64,000 bases of DNA from Toxorhynchites rutilus septentrionalis. Its lineage: Eukaryota > Arthropoda > Insecta > Diptera > Culicidae. Positions 37,737 to 50,614 of the stretch are shown piece by piece. How positions within the stretch are numbered: the first letter of the stretch is position 1; every line of letters starts with the position of its first letter. The translations under genes and the position numbers were made by a program. The stretch covers positions 96,875,015 through 96,939,014 of the forward strand of contig NC_073746.1 in NCBI RefSeq assembly GCF_029784135.1, read 5' to 3'. The notes below the pieces were generated by a model. It had not been told where the DNA came from and searched no databases. It saw only the letters and a program-made list of their open reading frames with translations.

Positions 37737-39735
37737 TGTATAAATTTCAAAGGACGCAGTACGATTCTTTCGAACTGTTTGTAATACTCTTTATAAACTT
37801 TTATCACATGCGTTACTAAGGAATATTATATGAGTTTTTTTTGCGTTCATTCCAGTTTACTAGGGGGATAATACAATTTCTCTTCATTAAGTTTTTGCAT
37901 TATCTCATCTAGATATTATTTGCAAAATTTCACACGATACATTGGATGTATAATTCGCTGACGATAAAGCTAGAAAACCTATTGTTTGTACCCTTACCGC
38001 TATGATAACATAATTATAATTGAATTGTAACGCTTGTAGATACGAATGCCTCAAACGCATTAATAGCATTTATATCATTAAACATTCAACGGAAGGATAC
38101 TAGTACAATCCTATATTCTGATTTAAATTTATAATTCATCAGGAAGTAAATAACTTCCTCATATATCACTCGGTTATGCATGTGCTTGCAAACAGATAAG
38201 ACCCAACTCCACGCTTGATAACTCCAGTCTTCAGATAAATAGTTCCGTCTGTAGTAAGCTTATCAAAAGAGATAGACAGAGCAACATATCCCCCTGCTGC
38301 TGAACATTGCAATACAACCGTACAACATTCACTATCTCACATGTTTTCGCATTTCAACAACATTACGATTTTGGTGGGGGAGAGGAGGAAGAGTCGGAGC
38401 CATTCTACGGGGTCCGAGAGTAAAAGCGCATTAGACACGCGAATTAATTTTCCGAGGCAAAGCTGATAAGCTTCCAAAACAACTTCTCGGCGGCTGGCCT
38501 CGGCCTATCCACTGTGGCTGACCAACTTTATCTATCTAGGAGGAATGCACCTAGCAGGGCGCGTCAATTCTTTCCTCCGCGGCAACCGCAGACATGGCCA
38601 GGTCCACATTCGCGTTTGCACTGTCTTACATGGCTATAAATTGTGTTCACTACACCTCCAACGGAACATGAGAGCCATGAAGAATGGACTATCCGGTGTA
38701 TGTGCGGTGCGGTGTACAGGATGCAGGATTATCCAGCATAATTTTAGCACAGCTCACCGCAAGTCACTTGTAAGACGTACTTTTAATCGAATCGGATAAG
38801 TTTTCTCCTCGAAAACTACTTTTTCGCAAACCACACGCTTTGAAATCCATTAAAATTCTACATAAGTAAGCTTCAAGTTTGGGTCGAGGAAGCATCCGCA
38901 TGTGATACAGAAAGCATAAATAAGCCGGGTGGAAATTTATTACAACCAGTGCAGAGACCCTTCGCGCGCGCGGTTCCGAAAACGTGTGGAAACGCTCCGT
39001 CTCATTTCCATTGGCGAGGCTCCACTTTTGGTTGCGCCCCTCTGTTTTAGCGCTAACATCGGGAAAGATACTGTATGCTCTGCTTTCGAGAGGGTAGCTT
39101 TATTGAAAGTGAAATTTTTAGAGATTTATTGCGATATTGTTCGCATTCGCTAAATGGTGCTGGCGGCGGCGACCGGACAACAAGACCGAAAAAAAGGCTC
39201 GTTCGAAACCACTTCGTATTATGTTGCGGATCCTCGCACTGTGAGGGTGGGAGGGCGCACTGATCGTTGTGTTGGGTTCTCGTTTCAATTTCCGACCGGT
39301 CTGCGATGTCATGTTGGCCGGGTGGCCCCGGCAATTGAACGTGGTACCGCTGTTTTCGCACATATTTTGTCTGCCTTCGGTCTCGTGGGCATAAATTTTA
39401 CAATCTCGGCATTTCTCCACTCATAGGTCGTGAGTACACGGGATATGATGCTATAATTGGAATCGAACATAATAAAATCTAGACGGCCGCCGGTTGAATT
39501 TGAGCAATTTTTTGTCCCAAGAGAAACAATGCAGCAGAGAGCGGTCGTCTGGATGGAAACCGTGAGGAAAAATCAATCTCGGCAATTTTGCGCCGAAATA
39601 CAGTGAACAATAACAAGAGTTTCTAGTAAAAGGTATGTCTACTTTTGAAATAAGTATGTGTAAGTATGTGTATGAGTTTTTTTTCATGAGCAATTCCAAA
39701 TGAAATCGACAAATGACAAAACATGAGTATTGTTG
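37737..39735. other. mostly single-copy DNA, no gene identified
   Basis: 37740-38330 is AT-rich. 38340-39430 is more GC-rich, with several open frames on both strands but no recognisable domain. It may hold upstream regulatory or UTR sequence of unc-5 (inference only). Confidence 0.45.
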
Positions 39736-40493
39736 ATTCGAATGAAAGTGTGTATTCCGTTTGGGTTAGAGGAAATATAAGTTTTCCACAGCAATTGGGA
39801 ATTTTTTGACTCAAGCGTAACTTTGAGAAGGGCGTATCGATTTGAGTAAGAGAAATCTTTGATAATTTAGATCTCAAAAACTATGAATCGTACCGAAATA
39901 GTGTCTTAGAAAGAGTTATAGAGTATTGATGGTTGAATATGAAAAAAATATACACTGAGAAAAAAAAATAGTTTTTTTTTCATTTAGAAGGAGATTTATA
40001 ATAACCTTTTTTTTGTTTTAAATCACATCAGGATTCATAATGTGTGGCTAAAAATGATTGCTACATACAAAAATTCAAAGTTTCGAAAATTCCTAAAAAT
40101 TCGATGTTCCACAAATTTTGTCCAAAATAGTTTTACCATCTTGGGCCCATTTTTTAAATTTTCTACATGACTTCTATTTTGTATGGAAAAATAAAACAAA
40201 AATATGTGTTTTGGGTATTGCAAATAGAAAGTTTATTTTGTAAATAAAAAAAGAGTACTAATTTTTTTTCTCAGTGTACATTTTTTTCACATTCAACCAT
40301 CAATACTCTATAACTCTTTCTAAGACACTATTTCGGTACGATTCATAGTTTTTGAGATCTAAATTATCAAAGATTTCTCTTACGCAAATCGATACACCCT
40401 TCTCAAAGTTACGCTTGAGTCAAAAAATTCCCAATTGCTGTGGAAAACTCATATTTCCTCTAACCCAAACGGAATACACACTTTCATTCGAAT
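39736..40493. repeat. large inverted repeat (foldback)
   Basis: Two arms of ~235 bp, 39736-39975 and 40256-40493, are almost perfect inverses. Both start ATTCGAATGAAAGTGTGTAT and include 'ACTATGAATCGTACCGAAAT'. A loop of ~280 bp separates them. The inner ends carry TACACTGAGAAAAAAA. It is either a foldback transposon or an inverted duplication, and it could form a long hairpin RNA. Confidence 0.9.
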
Positions 40494-40591
40494 AAAAAAT
40501 ACAAGTTTTTAAAATCTGCATTTCAAAATCTGCGATTTCATTTGAATTCGAAGGTCGATTTTTTGGTATTTTTTTATTTGTCTCAAATTTA

Positions 40592-41980
<1,389 letters not shown>

Positions 41981-42900
41981 TTCGCTTGCTATCAGTTTTC
42001 AAAAACGCGACTGATCTGGAAGATCAAACTGTCTACAAGATTCTGCGCAATCATATCGATCCGCTATCGAAAAAAATTAGCGCACTCATTCCGAGCCACT
42101 ATCGATCGAATCCTGCGCAGTCATTTCGAGTCGGTATCGACAGAATCCTACGCGGTCATCCCGATCCACTATCGAAAAAGTCTTGCGCGGTCATACCGAA
42201 CCGCTATCTCCAAATCCTACGCGACCATCGCGAGCCGCTACTGTAGATACCAGTATCAATGCCGGTTCGGAAATTCTCTTAGAAAAACCTTCGTAGCTCA
42301 CTTTCAAAATTATATTTTATATTCCCCTTTCAATAACACGTCCTTTCTCGTATCTGTTCTCACTCAAAAGATCTCTTTCCTTTTTCTCTCTTCTCCCTCG
42401 TCATGGGTGTTCCTATTAGGTTTTCCTGCCAACTAACACTGCCAATATCATTTGATAAATCTAGCTAATTAATACCCTACAGCTACCGACAAAATTTTAC
42501 GCTGTCGATTCGGAGAAATGCAGTCATCTGCGTCATCCAGTCCTCATCCCGGCCCGGTGCCGAATGAGGAACAACAAATATATCCTATGAAGATCTGCTG
42601 ATGGCAGTATGTTGTGGATAAATTTAATATGCCTTAATAAAATGTTTCAACCACCTTTGGAATATATAAGCCTAATTTTATGGTTTAATTAACTAAATAT
42701 CCAGTCAATTTCTGTTCTCCATACCGTCGCCCTAGCCGTACTTGTCTAATTTTTTTCTACGGTCGACCCGAGCCGTACTTTTTCTGCGCGGTCGTCCCGA
42801 TCCGCAAATAATGTTACTTCCGATTTTACACAGCACGGTAATCCCGATCCGCACTCTTATTATTATCATTTTATTATACGGTCGTCATAACCCGTACATA
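41981..42900. repeat. degenerate GGTCATCCCGATCC-type repeat
   Basis: A unit like 'CTGCGCGGTCATCCCGATCC' followed by 'CTATCGAAAAA' recurs about every 35-40 bp at 42041-42243. It recurs more loosely at 42724-42900 ('CGGTCGACCCGAGCCGTACT', 'CGGTCGTCCCGATCCGCA'). The stretch between lacks it. The origin is unknown; an untranslated region of a retrotransposon is one possibility. Confidence 0.6.
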
Positions 42901-42978
42901 CTATTTAAGATTTATCTAATTTACCTTGCCATATTAAAAAAAGTGGAACATATCAGTGTTAATAATTTGGTTCGTTTT

Positions 42979-43139
42979 GGAGGAGGCGGTCTGGCGTGGT
43001 GGTAACATCCGTACCTCTCACGCTAAAGGTCACGAGTTCAATTCTCACTCCCGACATTCTTCAAGAAATGGAAGTAATAGTGACGAACCAGCCGAAATGT
43101 GTTGAAAGTCACTATAATAGAGAAAAAAAGAAAAAAAAT
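42979..43139 (+). mobile_element. tRNA-derived SINE with perfect 9-bp target duplication
   Basis: It is 161 bp long. The head has an A-box-like CTGGCGTGGTGG and a B-box-like CGAGTTCAATTC, and the tail is an A-rich run with single G interruptions. It is flanked by identical GTTCGTTTT at 42970-42978 and 43140-43148. Unlike the 480-bp SINE, this one has a short body. The intact duplication marks a recent insertion. Confidence 0.9.
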
Positions 43140-43148
43140 GTTCGTTTT

Positions 43149-44062
43149 CCTTTGGAGTAACGCTTATTATTATTATATGACTCGTAATCTTGAGTTTCAA
43201 TGCCCCAGTCGCTCAAGAGAACCACTTGTGTCCAGAGATGCTAGATTTGAAGACATGTCTTCATTTTGAAGACAGTTGACTTACTGTGAAAACATTTAAT
43301 TTTGTGGAGACTGTTCAGTATGATAGCGTACGTGGGTTTCTAAGGGATCTTATTACCATGAAATTCTAATTATTGGTCGAAAATATCGCCAAAAAAAGGG
43401 AGGGTTTTCATCTCAGTGTCATCAACGCAGACTTTTGTCCCGGGATCATTCATTTGCTTTTTTCAAGCCTTTCCAAGCAGAAAATCCACAATCATATAGA
43501 ATGAATTCCACAACGAAACGACTTTTACTTCAAATTCTGGAGAACTTCCAGCGGTCTGAATACATATTGTCTCTAGAAGACATTAGTTCATTTGCACTCG
43601 AGTGTTCGAATGATTGTGACATTGTATTTTTATCATTGGGCCTTACTATACAATAGATTAACTTATATAGACCACTTCGCAAATCGAAGATTTTCCGGTC
43701 ACATACCGTTTCAATAATTGGCTCTATGGATACGGTCTGAGTTACAACCAAAATTACAAAGCTGAAATGAACAAATTGAGTTATCACAGTACCGCTTTTG
43801 TGGAAGAACTGGGGCTACATGCACTCAGTCAATGGTTTATCAAGCCAACTATCATTTCCAAAACCATGAAACAAAGTCCGCAGTTGCGCAATACATTCTT
43901 CGTTCACACCTACTGAAATAAACCTCACAACCTCAAGGCAAGTTTCATGAAATGCGCTATATAACAATAACAATTAGAATAAATACTGAATATTCTATCA
44001 AACCTTGTTCAAAAGTAAGATTATGGTGTCCCACAGTTTCATTCCAAGATAGTCAGTGATAT
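43149..44062. other. AT-rich DNA, no gene seen
   Basis: No family or repeat recognised. Confidence 0.5.
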
Positions 44063-45085
44063 TTGACGTAGGACTACGTCTTTCATTTCTGTACCAGGGT
44101 GTGGGTTAAAAGTTTCGAAAACGAGAGCGGTACGATTGGAGTGCAAAGTTTTGAACGTTAGTATCTCTTTGCCGGAGGAACGGAGTAGTACGATAATCAC
44201 TCCATTCGAAAGACAAAATGTTCATGAGTTATATGATTGCTAATTATTGACCCGAAAACTTGTTTCGATAGATTTAAAATTGCTCCGAAAACAGGCTATT
44301 GAATTAACACAAATCTGTATATAAGCTGGCGCCCGCTCGGAAACCCATTTAATTGCTATTGCGATGTGAGATGAGGATGGTCACGCTCGCACGCCTATGC
44401 ACTATACTCTTCTCACCCAACTCTGAACTGAACGGAACATTTAGCGAAAAACGAAGTGTGAATGACAATTCGATACAGATTGTTTTCAAATGGTGACATT
44501 GGCTATGGATTTGATGCTTGTAGAGAATATTCCACCATATCAAAGAAACCATATTGTTTGATGAAAGTAGGAGCTCCAATTTCATTTGTTGACGTATGCC
44601 ACATTCGAATCGATGATTCTAATTGGCGGAGAGGGGGTATTATTCGTGCTGGATATTTTCGAGGATAAATTGATTCCTCTTTTGAGCGCTAATTATTATT
44701 TTCCAACTAAACGAAGTTGATTGTAGTCATTTTATGCAAAAGATAAAATGCTTTAGAGGTAAATGATTATTCATTAATGACCCGAAAACATGTGAAGTGA
44801 CATGAGAATGGTCTCGCTAGCTAGTCAAACACAATGATCCTCTCCCCCAATCCCATTTATCTTCTGAGCCGGAACGGAGCTGCACGAATACCGCTATCGA
44901 CCGATGATTCCAATTGTCGGTGGTTGGGGAGGGGGTATTATTTGTGCTGCGTATTTCCAGGAAGGAATCGATTCCTCCTTTGAGTGTTAATATTTTTTTT
45001 CCGGATAAACGAAGTGGTATGATAATCACTTTATTCGAAAGATGAAGTGTCTAAGAGGTATATGCTTGTTACTCCTTGATTGATA
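44063..45085. repeat. TTGACGTAGGACTACGTC-headed repeat with ~290-bp tandem units
   Basis: It starts with the recurrent palindrome at 44063-44080. Inside, 'GATGATTCTAATTGGCGG...GGGGGTATTATTCGTGCTG' (from ~44611) recurs from ~44904 as 'GATGATTCCAATTGTCGG...GGGGGTATTATTTGTGCTG'. 'GATAATCACTCCATTCGAAA' (44192) recurs near 45018. There is no inverted right end, so probably a partial copy. Confidence 0.55.
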
Positions 45086-45129
45086 AGCCAACGTTATTGA
45101 TTACCCTTTGACCCTTTAAAATTTCCTTT

Positions 45130-45960
45130 TACTATAAATTGTCTAGTAATTCTACAAAAATTCGTCCTTATAATATAAAATTATTTTCAGACACAATTCT
45201 CGTTCAAGATTTTTCAAACATTTGGAAATAACATGTTTCTCCGTTGCATGGAATACATGTTTGATACAGAGAATATTACAAAATAAAGACAGCTCAAATC
45301 GGACCATTCCTTCCTCGGGTTTAGGGCACACCAACACATTTGGCCTTCCATTTTTGTTTATATAGATAGAAGATATAGGAATGCGTTATTCCGTCTGAAA
45401 ATCCTTTTTCACTTTCGAACAAAAATCAATTTCGTTAGCGCCAACATCGAATGGACTAACAACGCTTAGCTAACTGTAGAACATATGGGAATTCAATTTC
45501 CAAGTTTTCCGATTTTTATCTCCGCTATATTGATCTACGGGAAGAGACGAATACAACGAAATATAGATGACTCAAATTTAACCATTCCTTCTTCGGGTTT
45601 TGCGCTTACCAACACATTTGGCCTTCCATTTTTATTTATAGACATAAGATATGGAAATGCGTTATTTCGCCTGAAAATCCATTTCCACTTACGAACAAGG
45701 ATCAATTTCGATAGCGCAAACATCGAATGGACCAATAACGCTTATTATGATGTAATTTTCGAACATGTGGGGATTCAATTTTCCGAATTTTCCGAACTTT
45801 TATCAGAGTTTTCCGAAAATTTTCCGATTTTTCTCTCCACTATATTGATCTACGGGAAGAGACGAATACAACGAAATAAAAAAGGCTAAAATCGGACCAT
45901 CACTTCTTCGGGTTTTCCGCTTACCAACAGATTTTGCCTTACATTTTTATTTATATAGAT
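45130..45960 (-). repeat. Helitron-like element fragment
   Basis: In inverse orientation this matches 17000-17330 and 30180-30530 (for example 'AACGAAATTGATTTTTGTTC' and 'ACGAGAATTGTGTCTGAAAA'). The inner part is repeated about two and a half times, with units near 45290-45480, 45590-45780 and 45890-45960. Both termini are missing. Confidence 0.7.
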
Positions 45961-46392
45961 TGTAGGTTGTCCAATAAATTTGTGCTCAATTCATGTTTTT
46001 ATCGTGTAGGTCTCACTACTAACAATGTATGTAATTGTGGTCCAGGATGTCATAATATCTAGTATGTTGTTTGGTTATGTGCAAATGCAATAAATGAATT
46101 TAAATGGCTGCTGATTTAGAAAATCGAAAGGGTATACCCACGTAAATCAGATTATGATAGCTTGAGTAGTCGCGATCTTACAATATTCCGGACAACGTGG
46201 TAACGAAGGAGATAATGATATTTTTATCTATGATATATTTTGTAGTCATAGATTGATTTGACTCAGGCTTATATTTATGTAGGTCTTAACTATTCAGACT
46301 TGTGTTTAAAATGATACATGATGACTCTTTGTCTTCTTCTGCATGATTGAATAAACTGAAGATAAGCGTAGTGATGGCTTCAATGGTATTTT

Positions 46393-48110
46393 TGAACAGA
46401 ATGCGGTACCGAATTCTACCACGTTATGTCATCTAACCCGTTTAAAGGATACAAGTACACACAGGAAACGGTTTTTCCAGGGCATCCATTTGACGTATCA
46501 AAAGAGAAAAAAATACAGATTTTGAACAATGAAAAACTCAATTTAAATGCAATTACTACACACAATCACAGTCCTATGTCAAGATCCCGTCCGTGCCCCT
46601 AGGCTCAGACCCATCAACTTTTTTTTGCTATTATTACACCCTGTTCATATCAAACAGTTGTCGAAATTTGTTAACATGGCTGAGGGCGTGAAGGATCCCC
46701 AATACTTGACATTGGATATTTCTGACACTGAACCTCCTCCTGAAGAGCAGAAGGATAAAGTGGAATTAGAGTAAGAAAATGCTCTATATGAGATACAAAA
46801 CTACGAAGATGAACACGTTGAACAGAAACACGATTTTCGTCTAGAAGAATACCCTGAGGGTTCCAAAGCTCCATGCATTGTATATTTTAGACGAAAATCC
46901 AAACCTCTTAATGTCATTCGCATTTCGAGGGAACTAACCCAATTTTTGTCTTATGTTACCGGGAAAGCAAACTGGATAGCCAACCCTCCTGTATGGGCAA
47001 GCATGTTGACATATCTCTCTGTTCTTCTTCGTTATCCATGGATTACACGTGGAAGGTAATCTAAGATCCTAACAGTAGTGATCACCTTCCAATAACTTTA
47101 TCGATCGCTAATGAATCAAGACCTGCTGAGTCAGCTGATATTGTGTATGATCTCACGAAAAATATTGACTGGAGGAAATAATATCTGAAGCAATCGAACT
47201 TCCTCCCCTCGAAGAGTATAACTTTATATCAGGTTTTCCTACCACGATGAGTCGCGATAGTGTTGTGGTTGCTACCAGAGAAGGTACCTGCGAGTTAGTC
47301 CGTAAACAATTCAGCGGAGTCTTTGTCAACGAAACTCTTAGTAACGATCAAGTTTCTGCTACTACTAGCAACGTTCCCAGCCTATCATCTGTCAAAGGGT
47401 TTCCTGAGATAAATGCAGCTATTGTACACGATGCCTATAAAAATTGAAAAAATCTTCAATTCCCGGACTCGATAGGTTTGATTTACGATAGAACACTTCA
47501 AGTTCAAAAGATACGTTTACCTACTATCACTTACTGACGTCGCTATACATTACTTTTGTGGGACAAGGAATGCTCAAAGGTCTATCATGAAAAAATCATC
47601 CGTTTTCGAAAAATTCAGGAAAACTGGATTAGTGGAATGGTCTCGAATGTACTAAGCTTTAGAAGTCAAACTAAAATATTTGATAAAGCGTGGATATTAA
47701 CAGAAGTTCGTCAATGGATTGTCAAGGGAGACTTACTCTTCGGTTCACAGAATTATCTCACAGATTTCCCATCCGTTGTAAGATCATGAATCCATTGGTT
47801 ATTGATATCTTCGTAAATCTACTTCAACTGATTTCTCAGTCAATGTTTATATCTTTATACCATGAGAACCTTAGCCACGACATGCACCCTTCACCAGGTA
47901 TTTTCAGGGTGCGATTCACTCTATTGATCATTGTAACATTGCTCATCGACCATTATTTTATCTTTCCAGACAGTCTCAACTCAATAGAGCCTATCCGTTC
48001 GATGAAAGTTGATAAACACTCATCTTATTTCCTGACAGAAACAAGACAACTATTGAGTGTTTTGATCGAAAAATTATTCAAGATTACCTTAGCATAGGTT
48101 TCCTCCCATT
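46393..48110 (+). pseudogene. patchwork I-clade LINE with several internal deletions
   Basis: In order: the 230-bp block shared with 8979-9211; an ORF1-like frame (MAEGVKDPQYLTLDISDTEP, then VYFRRKSKPLNVIRISRELT); an endonuclease-end piece (IVYDLTKNIDWR...LPPLEEYNFIS) that matches the LINE at 52.9 kb; a frame MSRDSVVVATREGTCELVRK; a short ORF2 piece (LLWDKECSKVYHEK); then the thumb/RNase H linker (LTLRFTELSHRFPIRCKIMN) and part of RNase H (DHYFIFPDSLNSIEPIRSMK). About 1.7 kb represents scattered parts of a ~5-6 kb element in the right order. Many stops and deletions; dead. Confidence 0.75.
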
Positions 48111-48229
48111 ACTTGACTGTTTTTCGAATTAATCGGCCAAATGTTTTCCAAAAAAAGTGTTTTTCAATGTTTTAACTGAAACAGCCCGAAAAGTAGGATA
48201 TTTTTTTCGATGCGGATAATACGAACATA

Positions 48230-48969
48230 GAAAGTGATAGAAATTCGTTTAGCCGCACTTGAAATAAAAAACTTGAAACACTTACAAAACAACTAGGAAT
48301 GTTCTTACTATCGGGATACTTATTTGCTGTAGTGATAGTATATTTAAGTCACTTTAATTGAAAGGACGTGCGTCACAATCACACACACACACAAGGCGGC
48401 ATCGGTGGATATAAACATTCAAACGTCGTTTTCCCGAGACATACGTTTAGCCGCAGGGCATAAAAATCAAGTTTTCGCATAATCACCAAGCCTTTATCTG
48501 TGTTTTTTGAAAAAAATGCCTGGGAATGTTCAATTTACAAAATATATAATCGATGTGCAACGTAACAAGGTGGTCAGATTAGTGATTTACGTAGAATTTA
48601 AAGGAATGGCGAAAGGTATTCTATTGACGGAAGAGGAGCGGAAAATAATAAAGATATGGAAACAAAAGTTTGCAAAAAATTGCAATCCCATAGAGAACCT
48701 ATGGAGAATCTTGGCCGAGATGGTCTATGCAAACGGATGACAATTTGACAACATTTCCAGTCTCAAGGCAGTAATTCAGGAATGTTGGGCTATTATCAAT
48801 ATGGCAACGCATTAAAAGCTGTCTGACTCGATGCCAAATCGAGTTTTCAAAGTGATCCGAAATGAAGGTGGACATACTAAATATCAGCTACCGATTGAAC
48901 TCGAAAAATTGCCGCACAAATTTTCTTTTATTGAAATTTTAGGATGCGGCTAAACGAATGTCCACCCTG
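48230..48969 (+). mobile_element. Tc-like element, internally deleted
   Basis: The ends contain ATTCGTTTAGCCGCA (48242) and its inverse TGCGGCTAAACGAAT (near 48946-48960). The outer part of the right end reads CAGGGTGGAC inversely, and the left is diverged (GAAAGTGATAGAA). The span is ~740 bp, about half a normal Tc element. The same end sequence occurs at 53596-53623. Confidence 0.75.
48516..48898 (+). pseudogene. Tc-like transposase, N- and C-terminal remnants
   Basis: The frame begins MPGNVQFTKYIIDVQRNKVV and shows an N-terminal-like part ending EEERKIIKIWKQKF. It then joins directly to NCNPIENLWRILAEMVYANG, the C-terminal region with the catalytic Glu. After a stop at 48738 the tail (SSLKAVIQECWAIIN, MPNRVFKVIRNEGGHTKY) continues in the same style. 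The DDE core between is deleted. The NPIENLW motif is diagnostic of Tc1/Tc3-like transposases. Confidence 0.8.
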
Positions 48970-49020
48970 ATTCCACATATTTGAATTACTTAGAAAACAA
49001 AAAGCGAATTTATACTTTTT

Positions 49021-50271
49021 TTGACGTGGGACTACGTCTAACCGAAGTATATGGGGGGTAAAATGAAAACATAAACACAGAACATGCAAAAAAATGAAAG
49101 ATTCTGAATGCTTATAACTCGAACATTTCTTACTGTATCGGAAAGATGTTTGCATCAATTGATAGGGAATATTTCTATGCATCCATCGCAATTAATAAAA
49201 TGTTATTTATCATTAGATAAACAATTGAATAACTGTAAAATGTTAAGCGTTATCTAAACGCCCTAACTACCTCGTTTTGATTGGCCCGATTTACAGTTTC
49301 CCCAACACAGCCATCATAACCGAGCAGCCTAGGGGAAATCGGCATTCCAAATACATGAAAGTATGAAGATTTTTGTTCTCACCGAAATGTGTTCCCTAAC
49401 ACAGACTTCAAAACCAAGCAGTGTTGGAGAAATCGGCATTGCAAACACATGAAAGTCGGGGGTATTTTTGTTCCGACTGAAATGTGTTTCCCTACCACTG
49501 ACTTTCAATCCTAGGGGGAAATCGGTTTTGCAAATAATTGCAAACTGCGAGTACTTTTGTACTCGCTTGCCTTTGTGCAGACTAGAATATGTTTCCTTAA
49601 CACGGTCTTCTAAACATAGGAACCTGGGAAAATTTAGCAGACATTAGAGGCGAATGAACTGCAAAGTTTAAAACCTCTCTGATTCATCATCAGTCAGTCA
49701 GCAGACATTAGAGGCGAATGAACTTTCAAGTTTAAAGGCTCTATAATATAAACAGTATAAGGGGTACTTTCCTCATCCGCATGTTTTTTTTTGCACTCCA
49801 AAATGTGTTTTCCTAACACGGATTACAAAAACGGATACGAACACAACGCTTTGGCTCGGTTATTCAAGATTGCATTGAAGGATATGCCTGCTCACTGAAT
49901 TTCTGGCACTGAGTGCCTGTAGTTCATTCGCGGTTCGAGAAGTACGTGCACTTGAGAGATGCAAACTTCAGAGGGAAATGTAAAATAAAATAATCGTTTG
50001 ATAATTCTTCCGTTCACATATTTTGTCCTGTTTGGCATCATACCAAACATGAAAAGACTATCATTAACTTCACTTGTAACGAAGAACATAATCTATTACA
50101 ATGCATGAATTGACCTTACATGGCATTTATTCAATCTCTTTACTCGCAAAGCAAATATATTAAATTCGATTGAATTCGGAAATTGTTTAATTCAATCAAA
50201 AATTTAATCAATACAAACCAATGATTGCTAAGCTAAGCTAGTCCCACGTCAACTTTGCGGTTATATCATAG
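49021..50271 (+). mobile_element. TTGACGTGGGACTA-family repeat element, copy 2
   Basis: It starts TTGACGTGGGACTACGTCTA and ends GCTAGTCCCACGTCAAC (50237-50253), followed by TTTGCGGTTATATCATAG. That tail is shared with the copy at 58298. It has the same ~95-bp inner units and two hairpin motifs (49648-49680, 49706-49742). It directly abuts the A/T-rich 3' end of a LINE. Confidence 0.8.
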
Positions 50272-50614
50272 TTTTTTTTTAAATTCGTTTATTTTTAAAG
50301 GCTCAGTTACATAAGTTTAAAGGAGCCGAATTCTTAAATATGTTTTTAAAACTATATATATACAAACAATTTTCTTAAATCTATGGTTAGTAATGTGGGA
50401 AACCAATTACTCGCGGTGGACTCGAGTTTAGAAGGGTGACATAATTTTTCAGGAAAAGGATGGGATATAAGGAAATTATTACAATGTTGATAATCACACA
50501 CACTTAATTCTTAAATCTATTGTGAATTTACATTTCAACTTGTTCTCCTGATTAAAGCAAGGGGACCAATTACTCGTAAAGGAAGAAAAGCAGGGTATAA
50601 GGATATAACGATAA
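50272..50614 (-). repeat. I-clade LINE 3' UTR
   Basis: Sequence between the ORF2 stop (50615) and the T-run at 50272. It contains two related blocks, ACCAATTACTCGCGGTGGAC and GACCAATTACTCGTAAAG, also seen in the 3' region at 33770. Confidence 0.75.
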
